From assembly GCA_039583875.1 (NCBI GenBank), contig CM077150.1, positions 179,432,375 to 179,496,374 of the forward strand: 64,000 bases of DNA, given 5' to 3'. Below the pieces are notes generated by a model that saw only the letters and a list, made by a program, of their open reading frames with translations, searched no databases and was not told the origin of the DNA. The stretch is from Platanthera guangdongensis (Eukaryota; Streptophyta; Magnoliopsida; Asparagales; Orchidaceae). Shown here one piece after another: positions 45,219 to 57,300 of the stretch (its first letter is position 1; every line of letters starts with the position of its first letter). The position numbers and the translations under genes are program-made.

Positions 45219-45427
45219 CTATAGTCGCACAAAACACCGTTAAGTGACCAAACATAATTGCAAAAAATAATTTTAGGAACACGCAGGTTCCTCAAACATG
45301 TGTATTTTCATTCCTAAGTGCACATTCATGGGTTCTTTTTATGTTATAACGGTGACGCACATACATGGGCTCACCACCCCTTAAAAGAATTCGTCCACGA
45401 ATTCAATTAAGTTGATTGAAATCAGAA

Positions 45428-45438
45428 GTCTGATACCA
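45428..45438 (-). promoter_or_regulatory. Primer-binding site of element E
   Basis: Minus-strand TGGTATCAGAC, three bases after the 5' LTR. Confidence 0.85.
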
Positions 45439-45441
45439 AAT

Positions 45442-47604
45442 TGTAACAACTCATATCCGTCACATAGCATATAGTAGTAGGTCCAGCTGGGGCCCGACAC
45501 CATATACCACAGACAGACCGGAAGGTTACGCAATGGAAACCATTCAGCCAATAACCAACGTCCTACACAGAGTACATTCTCGCGGAAGCAATTTAAAATT
45601 TGCAAATAAAGAACCCAGCCAACAGCATGAATGTCTACTACAAAAAACCCAACAGGAATGAATGTACAAATACACAAGTATTTGGCCTAATGGCCTTACA
45701 AGAGTTTACTCAAATAAAAGTGTCTTCCAAACCTCGGCACGCAGACCGAGCACAGATGAGAAACAAAGTAAACATTCAAATATTAGGCCTTCGAGGGCCG
45801 GCTCAGCAACATGGGCTTTTGCCCGCTATTTGTCACTAGGCTCCGCAGCAACTGCAAGCAACAATCCACCGAAGTGGTGGCAAATAAAAGCAACGGTCAG
45901 ATAAAGCTGACCAAATTATAACGACTCCGCCCCTAAACTCGGAGCGGCGATGCTCCTTCCCTGCAGTGCATTAGTAAAACCAAGCAAGATAGTGAAAGTA
46001 CAATTCAAGCACACTTTACCACAGGCGTAGACACACACGGCCACACATCCCGTGCTCTCAGGGCACTTATACGGTGAACTCGGTCCACCACCGCCCCTAG
46101 GACGGCAAACTCGGGAGCATTTGAGTCTTTCCAGCAAAAGTCACGTCACTTGAAGACATCGACAGCCTCAGGCACGCCCTCTATTCCATCGGTAGGCCCC
46201 TAAAACAAAACCGCATAGAGCGGGAACGGTTCCACTCAACCCGTTGCTCACCCCACCACGGCAATTTAAGTCATCGGCGCGGGTCAAGCTTCCCCGAAGC
46301 TCAAGTATCGAACACACAATATTTCATAACCCAGTTATGTACAAGTTGGCTCCCAGGCCACCAAGATGGCAGAACCACGCTTCTGCCCAATTTTCCGGGT
46401 GCACCTTGAGGTTAGTCCCCAAGGCTCCCTGTTGCATTCTACCGCGTAGAAAACCTGAAAAAAACCTTCGACGCGGAATCTTCTCCGGTCATTCATGCAA
46501 TGCAACATCACCGATCCAGACCAACTTGTCCGGGTAGGTTTCACACATCATGCATATGTCTGTTTCTCGATTACGGACTCTACATGCAAAACAACGAGTA
46601 CTATTCATGTCTACCCGAAGTAACACCTCACACTCACCGCATACTCGCGAGAGCAGGCTTCCTATGCAAGGGAAAAGAGGACTTTACATGTCCAAGATGA
46701 GAATCGTTACCCTAGCATTCCTCTTCGGCGCCATGAAGATCTATGCGGATGAAAAGCACCGCAACGTCCTCGCCTCCGTAGATCCGAACTCGGCTTGCGA
46801 TTTGGGGCTCCGAAGCTCCACCGGCGGCCGGATCTATCTTCCTTCTTCTTACTTGCTCTCCCCTCTCTAGAATTTCAGAAAGAGAAGGTTTGAAAGAAAT
46901 AAAGGCATCCAAACCCTATTCCCGGGTATAACCCAGCAAGAACAGCCCTGAGCCGTTGGATCCCAAAATAAGAAAACGGACGGCCACGATTCGCACTTAA
47001 AATCAGATTCCTGAACCGAACACGTCTTGTGACACACCCGTGTCCAAGGCCGTGTGCCCCATTCGACGTCAAAACTGTCGCATCCCGAAAAGTGCACGGG
47101 CTCTCGACACGCCCGTATACGGATTGACACGCCCGTGTCATCCAGTACATACCCGTGTAGCTGGGCGTGTTCCTCCATCGACACAGGACCAACACCAACC
47201 CGAGGAGAATACGGGTATTCGATACGCACGTGTCCCATTTGACACGCCCGTGTCATATCCGAACACGTCTGGGCTCCAGGCCGTGTTTCTCCCCCGACAT
47301 AACTCGGCCAACTACCCGAGTAGGACACGGCCTGGGACACGCCCGTGTCTCAGGCCGTGTTCGATATCTCGAGTACCTTTCGTCGAACACTCGAGACGAT
47401 CGTCGAACCCGAGCACGACACGGCCCAGGACAAGCCCGTGTCTCAGGCCGTGTTCGCTGTCTCGAGTGTCTTTCGTCGACCACTCGAGTAGCTCGTCGAA
47501 ACCGAACACGACACGGCCCTGGGACACCCTCGTGTGACCTCTACCAAGTCCAAAACTTGGCTCAAAACGTCACTCGTCCCTCTTTTGAGTTTCGGGGTGT
47601 TACA
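45442..47604 (-). mobile_element. Element E 5' LTR
   Basis: 2,163 bp, TGTAAC...GTTACA. The palindrome array is at 47028-47540; the last GACACG-CC-CGTGTC copy has decayed to GACACCCTCGTGT. Confidence 0.9.
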
Positions 47605-47609
47605 AAGTC
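47605..47609 (+). repeat. Target-site duplication of element E, right copy
   Basis: AAGTC, matching 38644-38648. Confidence 0.9.
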
Positions 47610-47689
47610 ACCCAATTGGCTGTAGTGGGAGTCTGAAAAATCCCTCGATATGTCTTGGCTGACTTGCTCCATAGTTGACTCAATTTCCC

Positions 47690-48890
47690 TGAATTATCTG
47701 CTTTTGGATACAACAACGGATATTTAGAAGATGGTCGAGGCCACTTACTCCTATAGGGGAAATGCTGCTAAGATTTTCCAGCTGCGATGGAAGATCTTTC
47801 TCCTTCATCAGAGTGATCACCATCAATCTGTCTACTATCTGGAGTTCACTCAGCTTTATCAAGAGTATGATTACTTTGACTCCCTCACTCTTGTGTCTCT
47901 TGAGGATGATATTCTTGTTTGTGCTCAGGAAGACAAGAACAAATCAGTGTTCATATCCTTGGGCGCTCTCCTCTATCTTCTTTATCAAGGGTTTTCAGTC
48001 TTCTTCAGCAAGAATTTGATAGGCGACAGATGTGGACTCCTAATATTTCTCCTGAAGGTTCTGCCTTGCCTGTTCTGTTTGGAAATAGAGCTTCTCGTGA
48101 TTCCAGGCCCAAGTCAACCGACAAAAATCATTTGATCCGTGATTACTGCGGAAAGTCCTGTCATACCCGGGACACATATTTTTGTCTCCATGGATTTCCC
48201 ACACCCCATGGGAGTTCTGCACCGCGTGTAGGTCGTGGTTATGGTCGCTCTCAAGACCCCTCTACTTAGTCTCGCTTTGCTTACCTATATGATGCCTCTG
48301 AGGACATCTTGCCTCTCACGGCCTAGTCTGCACCTCTTCTGGCTCTGTCTGCCAATAAAACCCTTGTGTTCCGCCACCTGATGCAGGGACGGTCTACGGA
48401 GCCTTCTATTTTGACGTCATCATATGCTGACCAGGGACCCTCTGGTGCTCATGTTGCATCTTCTCATCCATCTACCCACTGTATTATTGATTTTAGAGCA
48501 ACAAAACATATGACCGGCTCTGCTTCAGGTTTTTTGTCTTACCGTCCTTTGTCTGGTAAGGACAAGGTGAGCATTGCAGATGATTCCTTCTCACTGATTG
48601 TTGGGAAAGGATTCATCTCTTGCTCCTCTCTTGCTCTTTTTTTGTTCATGTAACCCAAGTTTACTCGCAATATTCTCAGCATTTGTCATCTGACCAACTC
48701 TATGAATTGTTTTGTGACCTCCCCCTCATCTTGTGTTTTTCAGGACCTGGAGACGGGAACAATGGTTGGATCTTGTAGTCTGGTGGAGGGCTTTAAGTGT
48801 TTGATTCCTCCACTCATACTTCTACTCCTCAAGCTCTTCATGTTGATCAAGTGGCCACATTAGAGTCCTGACATTGTCGGCTTGGACATC
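47690..48890 (+). pseudogene. Element F gag and protease (decayed Copia)
   Basis: Gag pieces MVEATYSYRGNAAKIFQLRW and YYLEFTQLYQEYDYFDSL, a degenerate knuckle region DYCGKSCHTRDTYFCLHGFP, then protease HCIIDFRATKHMTGSASGF (DSGA has become DFRA) and LTNSMNCFVTS-SSCVFQDLETG. Many frame changes. The gag type differs from A-D. Confidence 0.75.
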
Positions 48891-49150
48891 CTTCTATTAT
48901 GTTTATGAAACATTTATTTCTTACTATATTTCTGTATTAGTTGATAATTTTCATTAAGATATTGGTGAACTTGGCAAACATCATCGTGCCTCCTTAAATC
49001 ATGTTTCATCTCTTAGTTTTGCACCATTTCATATTATACATGGTGATGTTTTGGGCTCTTACCACATTGATTTTATTTCTAACTGTTTTTTGTTTTGCAA
49101 CGTTCATTAATTGATTTTATTTCTAACTGTATACCTAATGAAAGCTAAAA
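48891..49150. other. Degenerate middle of element F
   Basis: Pre-integrase region, too decayed to read with confidence. Confidence 0.4.
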
Positions 49151-49715
49151 TTGAAGTTTTTCCTTATTTCAACCGTTTCACAAAATGATTTCTACGCAGT
49201 TTGCTCTATTAAAATTCATTGGACTGGTAATGGTCGTGAGTACATTGACTCTCAATTTGAACACTATCTTGCCAATCATGAAATTATCCACCAAACATTT
49301 TGGGTTTACTCCCCTGCACAAAATGGGGTGGTTGAACGAATCAATCATCACCTTTTAGAAGTTGCTCGGTGTCTTCTTCACCAAATGCATCTGCCCAAAT
49401 ACTATTGGGGATGTCGTTCTCACTATCGCCTACCTTATTAATAATATGTCCTCCCGTGATCTGGAGTATAACACTACCCTTAACACTCTTCGGATGTCTC
49501 CTACCAATCTGCAAACATGTGTGTTCGGATGTGTTTTTTTTGTCCATATTGATCAAAACACTAAACTTGATACTCGTGCTCACAAGTGTCTTCATAGATA
49601 TTCTCCTACTCAAAAAGGTTATAAATGTTTTGACCTGATACACAAGAAGTTTTTTGTAACCATCAACGTCACATTCCTTGAATCTCAGAGCTATTACGTG
49701 GTGTCGTGGTGGTAG
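49151..49715 (+). pseudogene. Element F integrase
   Basis: TGNGREYIDSQFEHYLANHE, HQTFWVYSPAQNGVVERINHHLLEVARCLL and the KYYWG block are clear. A second frame covers YLINNMSSRDLEYNTTL and GCVFFVHIDQNTKLDTRAHK. Confidence 0.85.
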
Positions 49716-49848
49716 TGGTGGTGTGGGGGGGGGAGGGGGGCTCCTACGTTGGAAGTGAACCCTTTAACTCACGCTGATTCTCTGTCTATTATGTTACACA
49801 TTCCTCTGTTATATCGATCTCAATTGACATCGTCTCTTATTGCTTATG

Positions 49849-51130
49849 TGCCAACTCTTGCTACCCCTATGGTCAAACCTCATGCTCCACCCCTGCAAGT
49901 ATACTCTCATCGACCCAAGGGACAAACAAAGGTGCCCCTATCAAAATTCTAGAGCCAACATCTGCTTCATCGCCAGAGTCCATTACTTTAAGGGAAGGTA
50001 CTTTTATACAACAAATGTTATCTTCGTTCATCTCTTATTCCTCTCAAACGACTTGCAATAGAGTGTCTCTTCGTTGTATGCTACTTCGATTCCTGAATCG
50101 TGACAGAATTCCCTTTCTTATGACATGTGGAAGGAGTCTATGCTTGAAAAAATGCATGCCCTTAACAAAGATTACACATGGGACCTGGTACAGTTGCCTA
50201 AAGGGAAGCAGAAGTATACATTGCTCTACCTCCTAGCTTTACCCTAAAGGATCTGAAGGTAAGGTTTGCACGTTGAAGAAGGTTTTATATGACCTGAAAC
50301 TATCTAATAGAGCTTTTTTTGAAAGATTCCACAAGACCATGACATGTTTCGGGTAATCCCAGAGTAATGTGGATCATACCTTTTTCATCAAACACATGGA
50401 AGGAAAGTTAACATCTATGATAGTTTACGAAGATGACATCATTACAATAGAAGACGATCAGGATGAGATTCAGGCACTGAAAGAGAGGCTAATGAGAGAA
50501 TTTGAAGTGAAAGACTGGGGAAACCTTAAGTATATTTTAGGCATTGAGGTTGCGTGGTCAAATATGAGATTTTCATATCATAGAGAAAATATATACTTGA
50601 CCTTCTTGAAGCCTCAAGAATGAGTGGGTCTAGACCGGCTGACACCCTAATTGAAGCTAACCACAGACTTGGAAGAGATAATGGTGAAACAATTGAGGAC
50701 ATCCCCATCTTTCAGAAGCTAGTGGGAAAACAAATCTACTTCTCGCATACTCCTTCCCTATGTTGTGAGAGTACTCAGCAAATACATGCACTCTCAAAAG
50801 ACTCATCATCTTGATGTTGTTCATCGTATCCTCCAATACCTCAAGTTCTCTCCTGGGAGGACATCCTTTTTTCACCAAATGATGAGTTAACTATTGAGGT
50901 TTATATTGATGCAGACTGGGCTAGATCGATTGAGGATCGACGGTTCATGTCAAAATATTGCACAAAGGTGGTGGAAATTTAAGTACCTGGAGGAGGAAAA
51001 AACAGTATGTGGTCGCCATATCCAGCGTTGGGGAGGAGTTTAGGCCTATGACACAGAATCTATGAAGGGATATGGAACCTAGCCATCATGGACGATCTTG
51101 GTCTTAAAAGAAGCGAGTCTATTAGACAAT
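49849..51130 (+). pseudogene. Element F RT-RNase H tail, tandem unit 1
   Basis: RT pieces MWKESMLEKMHALNK, FFIKHMEGKLTSMIVYEDDI (YVDDI has become YEDDI), EFEVKDWGNLKYILGIEV. RNase H part: IFQKLVGKQIYFSHTPSLCC. Stops throughout. The unit starts at TATGGTCAAACCTCATGCTC (~49866) and is repeated at ~51871 and ~53971. Confidence 0.8.
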
Positions 51131-51139
51131 AACATTATA

Positions 51140-51860
51140 TGTACAAGTTAGTCTCACACCGTCTCCTAAGGTTTATTTGTATGGTGTAAGTCCTACAAAA
51201 ACCCCCTTTGAGGGATGAATTTGTTATCACGGCGCGTTCCTAGACGCGCCTGAGGCGACGGGCGTATCGGGCGCACTCTGCTGCTCCTCAGCAAGGTTTA
51301 GGCGGGCGAAGTGCCTTAGGCGAGTGCCATGTTTGTCATCCAGGCGTGCCTGGGGAATTTCCGGTCTAACCTTGGCTCGGGTCGGTTTAACTAGGGTTTT
51401 TATCCAAGCCAGGGCTCATTTGTTTCATTCTCATGTGCCAATCTTTCGCCCTTCCGCTCCAGAGCTCTCGCTTGCTGCTCCAAAGCTCTCGCATGCCACT
51501 CCAAAGCTCTCGCCCGCCACTCCAATTCTCTCGCCCGCCACTCCAATTCTCTCGCCAACCGCTCCAAAGTTCTCGCAAGTTACTCCTCTTTATTCTCGCC
51601 GGTCATCGCTCCTCTTGCTCTCAAGGGACCGGCTTCTTAAAACCTCAAAGGTACAAGTCTTCTATTTTATTCCTTGGAGTTTATCTCTAATTCCTTCAAT
51701 CCTTCTATTCATACTCTCATTGTTGAGTCATTTTATCACATCGTGAACTTAGCAGTCTCTCGTGATCAGTGATAAAGCCTCTCTGAAATCAGTTTGTAAA
51801 CAAATAGTTAAATCTTAATGCATCACAGTTATTGATTCAGCTGAACCCAACTCAGGGTTT
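51140..51860 (+). repeat. Element F LTR-like segment, tandem unit 1
   Basis: Corresponds to 53289-53960 but lacks its first ~50 bp. It includes a GCGCGCC/GAGGCG-rich stretch (51230-51350) and the 24-bp minisatellite at 51459-51578. Confidence 0.65.
51459..51578. repeat. ~24-bp minisatellite
   Basis: About five tandem copies of a CTCGC-(C/A)-GCCACTCCAA-like unit. The homologous place in unit 2 (53625-53690) has only about two copies. Confidence 0.8.
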
Positions 51861-51864
51861 CACA

Positions 51865-53280
51865 ATAACCTATGGTCAAACCTCATGCTCCTCCCCTGCA
51901 AGTTTACTCTCATCGTCCCAAGGGACAAACACACATGCCCCTATCAGAATCGTAGAGCCGACATCTGCTTCGTCGCCAGAGTCCATTACTTTAAGGAAAG
52001 GTACTTTTACATAGCATCTGTTATCTCTGTTTCAAACGACTTCCAATAGACTTTTTTGTCGCTTTTTTCTGCTACTTCCATTCCATAATCGCGACAAAAT
52101 TCTCTTTCTTATGACAGGTGGAAGGCGGCTATGCTTGAAGAAAGGAATGCCCTTGACAAATATTACACATGGGACCTGGTACAGTTGACTAAAGGGAAGC
52201 AGAAGTATACATGGCTTTACCTCCTAGCTGTTCTTCTAGAGGATCTGAAGGTAAGTGTTGCAAGCTGAAGAAGGTTTTATATGACCTGAAACTATCTAAT
52301 TGAGATTGTTTTGAAAGATTCCCCAAGGTCAAGACATGTTTCGGGTAATCCCAGAGTAATGTGAATCAAACCCTTTTCATCAAACACAGGGAAGGGAAGT
52401 TAACAGCTATGATAGTTTACGTGTATGACATCATTATAAAAGAAGACGATCAGAATGAGATTCAGGAACTGAAAGAGAGGCTAATGAGAGAATTTGAAGT
52501 GAAAGACTTGGGGAACCTTAAGTATATTTTAGGCATTGAGGTTGCGAGGTTCAAATATGGGATTTTCATGTCATAGAGAAAAAACTTCTTGAAACATCAG
52601 GAATGAGTGGGTCTAGACCGCCTGACACCCGAATTGAAGCTAACCACAGACTTGGAAGAGATAATGGTGAGACGATTGAAGACATCCCCATCTTTCAGAA
52701 GCTAGTGGGAAAACTAATGTACTTGTCTCATACTCCTTCTGATATATCCTACGTTGTGAGAGTACTCAGCCAAAACATGCACTCCCCAAAGACCCATCAT
52801 CTTCATGTTGCTCATCGTATCCTCAGATACCACAAATCCTCACCTGGGAGGGCATCCTTTTTTCACCAAATGATGAGTTAACTATTGAGGTTTACACTGA
52901 TGCAGACTGGGCAAGATCAATTGAGTATCGACGGTTCACGTCAGGATATTGCACAATGGTAGGTGGAAATTGAATTACTTGGAGGAGCAAAAAACAGTAT
53001 GTGGTCGCAAGATTTCTCTTAAAAGAAGCGAGCATATTAGACTGTACCGTGATAACAAAGCTGTCATCAGTAATGCTCACAACTCAATGCAACGTGATTA
53101 TACTAAACATATTGAGATCGACAGACATTTCATCAAATAAAATATAGTTGGAGACATTGTGGTTACTCTGTTTGTCATCTGAACAACAATTGTCATGCAT
53201 CCTAACAAAGAGATTATCTACATGCGTCTTTGGGGTGATTGTTGGCAAGTTGGGCATAGTTGGCATCACATGCCCAAGTT
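51865..53280 (+). pseudogene. Element F RT-RNase H tail, tandem unit 2
   Basis: Same order as unit 1 but somewhat better kept: KHREGKLTAMIVYVYDII, EFEVKDLGNLKYILGIEVAR, KLVGKLMYLSHTPSDISYVV, LHVAHRILRYHKSSPG, then YRDNKAVISNAHNSMQRDYT and HIEIDRHFIK. The final LTKRLST-KLGIVGI segment leads into the polypurine tract. Confidence 0.8.
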
Positions 53281-53288
53281 GAAGGGGG
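53281..53288 (+). promoter_or_regulatory. Polypurine tract of element F
   Basis: GAAGGGGG immediately before TGTTGG. Confidence 0.7.
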
Positions 53289-53960
53289 TGTTGGTATTTG
53301 TGTATTTAAGTTTTTTTTTGTTATATTTACAAGTTAGTCCCACGCCGTCTCCTATGGTTTTTTGTCTAGTGTAAGTCCTACAAATATCCCCTTTGGGGAA
53401 TGAATCTATGTTATCAAGGCGCGCGCCAGAGGTGTCGTGCGTACCGGGCGCACTCCGCGGCGCCTCAGCAAGGCTGAGGCGGGTGAACTGCCTCAGGCGC
53501 GTTGTGTGCCATCAAGGCATGCCTGGGGAATTTCCAGTCTAACCTTAGCTCGGGTCGGTTTAATTAGGGCTTTTATTCAAGTCAGGGCTCATTTGCTTCA
53601 TTCTCATGTGCCAATCTTTCTCGCCTTCCGCTCGAAAGGTCTCGCCTTCCGCTCCAAAGCTCTCGTCTGTCGCACCCCAGTATTCACGCCGGTCATCGCT
53701 CCTTTTGCTCACAAGGGACCAGCTTCTTAAAACCTCAAAGGTACAAGTCTTCTCGTTTCTTCCTTGTAGTCTTATATCTGATTCCTTCAATCCTTCCATT
53801 CATATTCTCATTGTTGAGTCATTTTATCACAGCGTGAGCTTAGCAGTGGCTCCTAATCAGTGATAAATCCCCTCTGAAATCTGGTTGTAAAAAAAGTCTT
53901 AAAGTTAATGCTTAATGCATCACAGTTGCTGATTCAGCTTAATCCAACTCAAAAGGTTTC
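53289..53960 (+). mobile_element. Element F LTR, tandem unit 2
   Basis: Starts TGTTGGTATTTGTG after the purine tract. What follows is not a PBS but a third copy of the RT-side unit (53965-54100), so the structure comes from segmental duplication rather than from two intact elements. Confidence 0.65.
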
Positions 53961-54100
53961 ACATTAACCTATGGTCAAACCTCATGCTCCTCCCCTGCAA
54001 GTTTACTCTCGTCATCCCAAGGGACAAACACACGTGCCCCTATCGGAATCCTAGAGCCGACATCGACTTCGTTGCCAGAGTCGAATGCTTTAAGGGAAGG

Positions 54101-54466
54101 TGACGGCGCGCCACGATCGACTCGCGTATATTCCCGCAGGAGGCGGTGATTCGTTGTCCGGATAGACGATCAGTGTCCGTGGTTACATCCGGATGTTCGA
54201 GTCGAGCCATTTTCATATTTTGTGTTTTTAATTTTGAGGTGTATTTAGCCCCGATCGGCCCAAAACAGTATTAGTTGTCGAGTTGACGGCGCGCCCCGAT
54301 CGACTCGCGTATATTCCCGCGGGAGGCGGTGATTCGTTGTCCGGATGGACGATCAGTGTCTGTGCTTACGTCTAAATGTTCGAGTTGAGTCATTTTCATA
54401 TTGTGTTTTTTTTTTTATTTTGAGGTATATTTAGCCACGATCGGCCCAAAACAGTATTAGCCGTCC
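54101..54466. repeat. 183-bp tandem duplication at the start of LTR G
   Basis: Both copies begin TGACGGCGCGCC and end with GATCGGCCCAAAACAGTATTAG-like sequence, with about ten differences. Confidence 0.9.
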
Positions 54467-54514
54467 GATCTGGGTGGTTTATTTGCAGTGTGCGGTTACT
54501 ATGGGTGTTAGGGT

Positions 54515-54523
54515 TATAAATAA
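54515..54523 (+). promoter_or_regulatory. TATA box of LTR G
   Basis: TATAAATAA, about 50 bp after the duplication. Confidence 0.7.
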
Positions 54524-55449
54524 GGAGGCGGCGGTTTGCTTGGGGTATCGTGGGTTTTGAAAATTATTACAATTCGTTGGTCTTCTTGGTTCGAAGCCAA
54601 GCGATTCTTCCGGAGCGATTCCGAGATTTCTTCCTCCCACATCCGTCCATCTTCTAAACCGACCATCTACGCCCAAGTCGTCGCCATACCTAGTAAGCTT
54701 CATCCTCTTCTTCTCTCTTCCACCCCTGCTACTCCCGTCCAAGACCCCTCTCTCCCGTAGGCCTTTCCCATCCCTAAGTTCCTCCCCCAGCCCCTTGCAA
54801 CTCCCTTTTGTACTCCCCAAATCATTCCTAACCCTACTCCTCCAAGTCCAGAACGTCAATGCTAATTTCCCCCTAACATTACCTCTCCTAGAACCTTCAC
54901 ACCCCACCGTAATCCCTTCCTGCAGCCGACCCTTTCTCCTACAACCACTACACACACACACACCTTGACTCCACAGCCTACAACCTACCTGATGACCACT
55001 ACAAAACCCTGCCAAGCACCTCATCAGTCCAGAATTCCACTTCCGGCGCATTTCCACATTGTTATGGCCTTGGATGCCCGCCAATAACCGCCTCTGTTGC
55101 CGCCTTCACGTGTAAACTGTGGTTTATAGTTTTACTTTCTACTGTTGTTATTTCGTCACCTAAACTTGTAGTGAATGATTACCTTATTGCTATTAGTGTG
55201 ATTCGTCATATGATTTGCAGGGCTTCTTCCGTGCATGCTATTTAATAGCGCCTCGTTCGTTTGCAAAATTCATAATTTGTTCTCTTTAATTAATTGTGAC
55301 TGCATGTACCCTGCTGATAAACTTAAAGTAATTAACTATTTGCTGCAATTTTGAAGCAGACCATTTTTGCACTTGCATTACATATCATCGTCTTAAGGCT
55401 GCATTTAACGAGTCCACCCTGAGTCAGTCGACCTAACACTGCATCAAAT

Positions 55450-55462
55450 TGGTATAAGAGCA
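55450..55462 (+). promoter_or_regulatory. Primer-binding site of element G
   Basis: TGGTATAAGAGCA, one mismatch to the tRNA-Met-type TGGTATCAGAGCA. Confidence 0.8.
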
Positions 55463-55481
55463 CTAGGTTAAGGTCATTTGC

Positions 55482-56680
55482 ATGTTACGTAGTGGTAGGG
55501 ATTATCGTCAGTCCATGTCGAGTCACAATCGCACCGACGATAGGACCGCTAGCTCTCAGACGGACATGACGCTCGTTGAGTTCCAAAGACTTGTCCTTGA
55601 TCGATTTGATCGAATGGGAGTCAATTCGACACACTTAGGGGCGATATTGCGAGGGTTAACACAAGAGTTAATCAGTTAGAGACACCTATAGATTGAGCGA
55701 TCCCTCCCCCTGATGAGGACCCTCGAGATACCACACCTCCTCCCGAGAGATGTGGTAGAGACGGCCCTCGCCGAGATCCCTCACCTCCACCGAGAGCTAA
55801 TTATCGTCGTGGTTACAAATTTCGGCGAGATCCAGGAAGGGATCACCGTCCTCCTAAGGAACATCGTCCTCCCCTACCTCATCGTAGAGATCGGTCACGA
55901 TATGATTATGATGATGATGGCGAGTACGGTGACTACCGTGAGCCACATCGAGGGATGACCCTAGAGGAGGATGACATCACCCAATGGATCCGCATTGATG
56001 CTCCCACCTTCGATGGTCACCTGGACTTGATGGCGTTTAGTGATTGGCTCATGTATATGGATCACTATTTTGATTAGGTTGATATGAGTGATGAGAGACA
56101 CATACGGTTCGCGAAAATGAAATTGATTGGCCAAGCGAAAATTTATTGGTCAAGTTTAGAGAGGTCTCTTGAACGGGATGGTTACTACCACATCACCCGA
56201 TGGGATGAAATGAAGCAACGCTTACAAGATAAGTATCTCCTCGCTTCATATCGAAATCAACTCTTAGATCAACTTTACGCGTTACGTCAAGGGACTCTCT
56301 CCGTTGCTGATTATATGTCACGATTTGACGAACTTGGAGTTCGTAACGACATCTGGGAGGAGCCAATCACCACTGCCTCACGCTTTCGTGCGGGCCTTAG
56401 AGCAGATATCCTAAGGGAACTGATTCCCCATAGGATGGAGACGGTTGAGCAGGTTTTTCATCTCGCACTAGAGTACGAGCAGTATTTACGTACCGCTGGC
56501 CAGAGGCAGGTCACTATACGACTTGATGCCACCACAGCTAGGAGACCCCCTCCTGCCAAGACCACTGCCACCCCTCGCGCTCCCGCAAACGCGGCGGGGA
56601 AAGTTATTGTTCCTGGAGGCCCCAAGTCTGGGGGCGTCCAATGTTACCGTTGTTCTGGCAGAGGGCACTTCGCAGCATAA
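55482..56680 (+). pseudogene. Element G gag
   Basis: MLRSGRDYRQSMSSHNRTDD opens it; the frame breaks near 55680. An Arg/Pro-rich segment follows (YRRGYKFRRDPGRDHRPPKE), then the gag core: RIDAPTFDGHLDLMAFSDWL, MDHYFD with a TAG where Trp is expected (about 56076), and RHIRFAKMKLIGQAKIYW through EEPITTASRFRAGLRADI. The knuckle CYRCSGRGHFAA is cut by a stop just before its last cysteine. Confidence 0.85.
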
Positions 56681-56837
56681 AGACCTACTAGAAATTTGTT
56701 GATTGAGGAAGTTACAGCCATTGTAAAGGATGGGAGAGCGAAGCTGAGAGATCGCTAGAGGTCGGAGTCCTTCGCCGCATCCTCCACACCCCACGTGCCT
56801 AGAAGGATTGGCATCGCACCACTATATTTTTCACATA

Positions 56838-57300
56838 TTTCCCGAGCGCAGGTGGACCCTGCAAGCTCGTCATCGATAGTGGTAGCTGCGTAAATATTAT
56901 TGCTAGGAAAGTGTTGGAGAGAATACAGCTCACCCCCAAACCTTATCCACATCCTTATAGTGTCTTATGGGTGGACAAGTCTACTATTCATGTCACACAG
57001 CGGTGCCTTGTACCCATCCGGTTAGCGTCAACAGAGGATCAGGTTTGGTGCAACGTCATCCCTATGGATGTTGCTCACGTTCTTCTAGGGAGGCTCTGGC
57101 TATACGATCGCGATGTCACGTGTTATGGTCAATCCAACACGTGCGTATTCCTCGACAAGGGCCGAAAGATTAATCTCACCCCGACCCAGCCCACATATCC
57201 TCCCAAGGGCAAGGTTGACTCGTCAGTTAGTGTGGGGTCGTCGAGGCCCCTACATGTTTTGAGGAGAGGTGATTTCCTGAGAGAGCCTAGAGACTGGGGT
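56838..57300 (+). pseudogene. Element G aspartic protease
   Basis: CKLVIDSGSCVNIIARKVLE with catalytic DSG, then CLVPIRLASTEDQVWCNVIP and DVAHVLLGRLWLYDRDVTCY. This is the Gypsy retropepsin pattern of the IDSGSCENV type. Confidence 0.85.

Larger units (their letters stand above)
38649..47604 (-). mobile_element. Element E, full-length Tekay-like Ty3/Gypsy
   Basis: 8.96 kb. LTRs of 2,176 bp (38649-40824) and 2,163 bp (45442-47604) with TGTAAC...GTTACA ends, AAGTC duplications, a PBS beside the right LTR and a polypurine tract beside the left. Minus-strand order: gag, protease, RT, RNase H, integrase, chromodomain-like tail. All genes are broken and the LTRs are visibly diverged, so it looks older than B. 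The integrase tail (SGLHDVFHISVLRKAM) and chromodomain-like end fit the chromovirus Tekay/Del lineage. Confidence 0.95.
54101..55447 (+). mobile_element. Element G 5' LTR (Ty3/Gypsy)
   Basis: Begins TGACGGCGCGCC inside F's third unit and ends CACTGCATCA shortly before a PBS. The first 183 bp are duplicated in tandem (54101-54283 and 54284-54466). The transcribed part is C-rich and untranslated. Confidence 0.7.

Noticed and set aside
51387..51578. RELWSG-repeat minus-strand reading
   Set aside because: It is the 24-bp minisatellite read in one frame.
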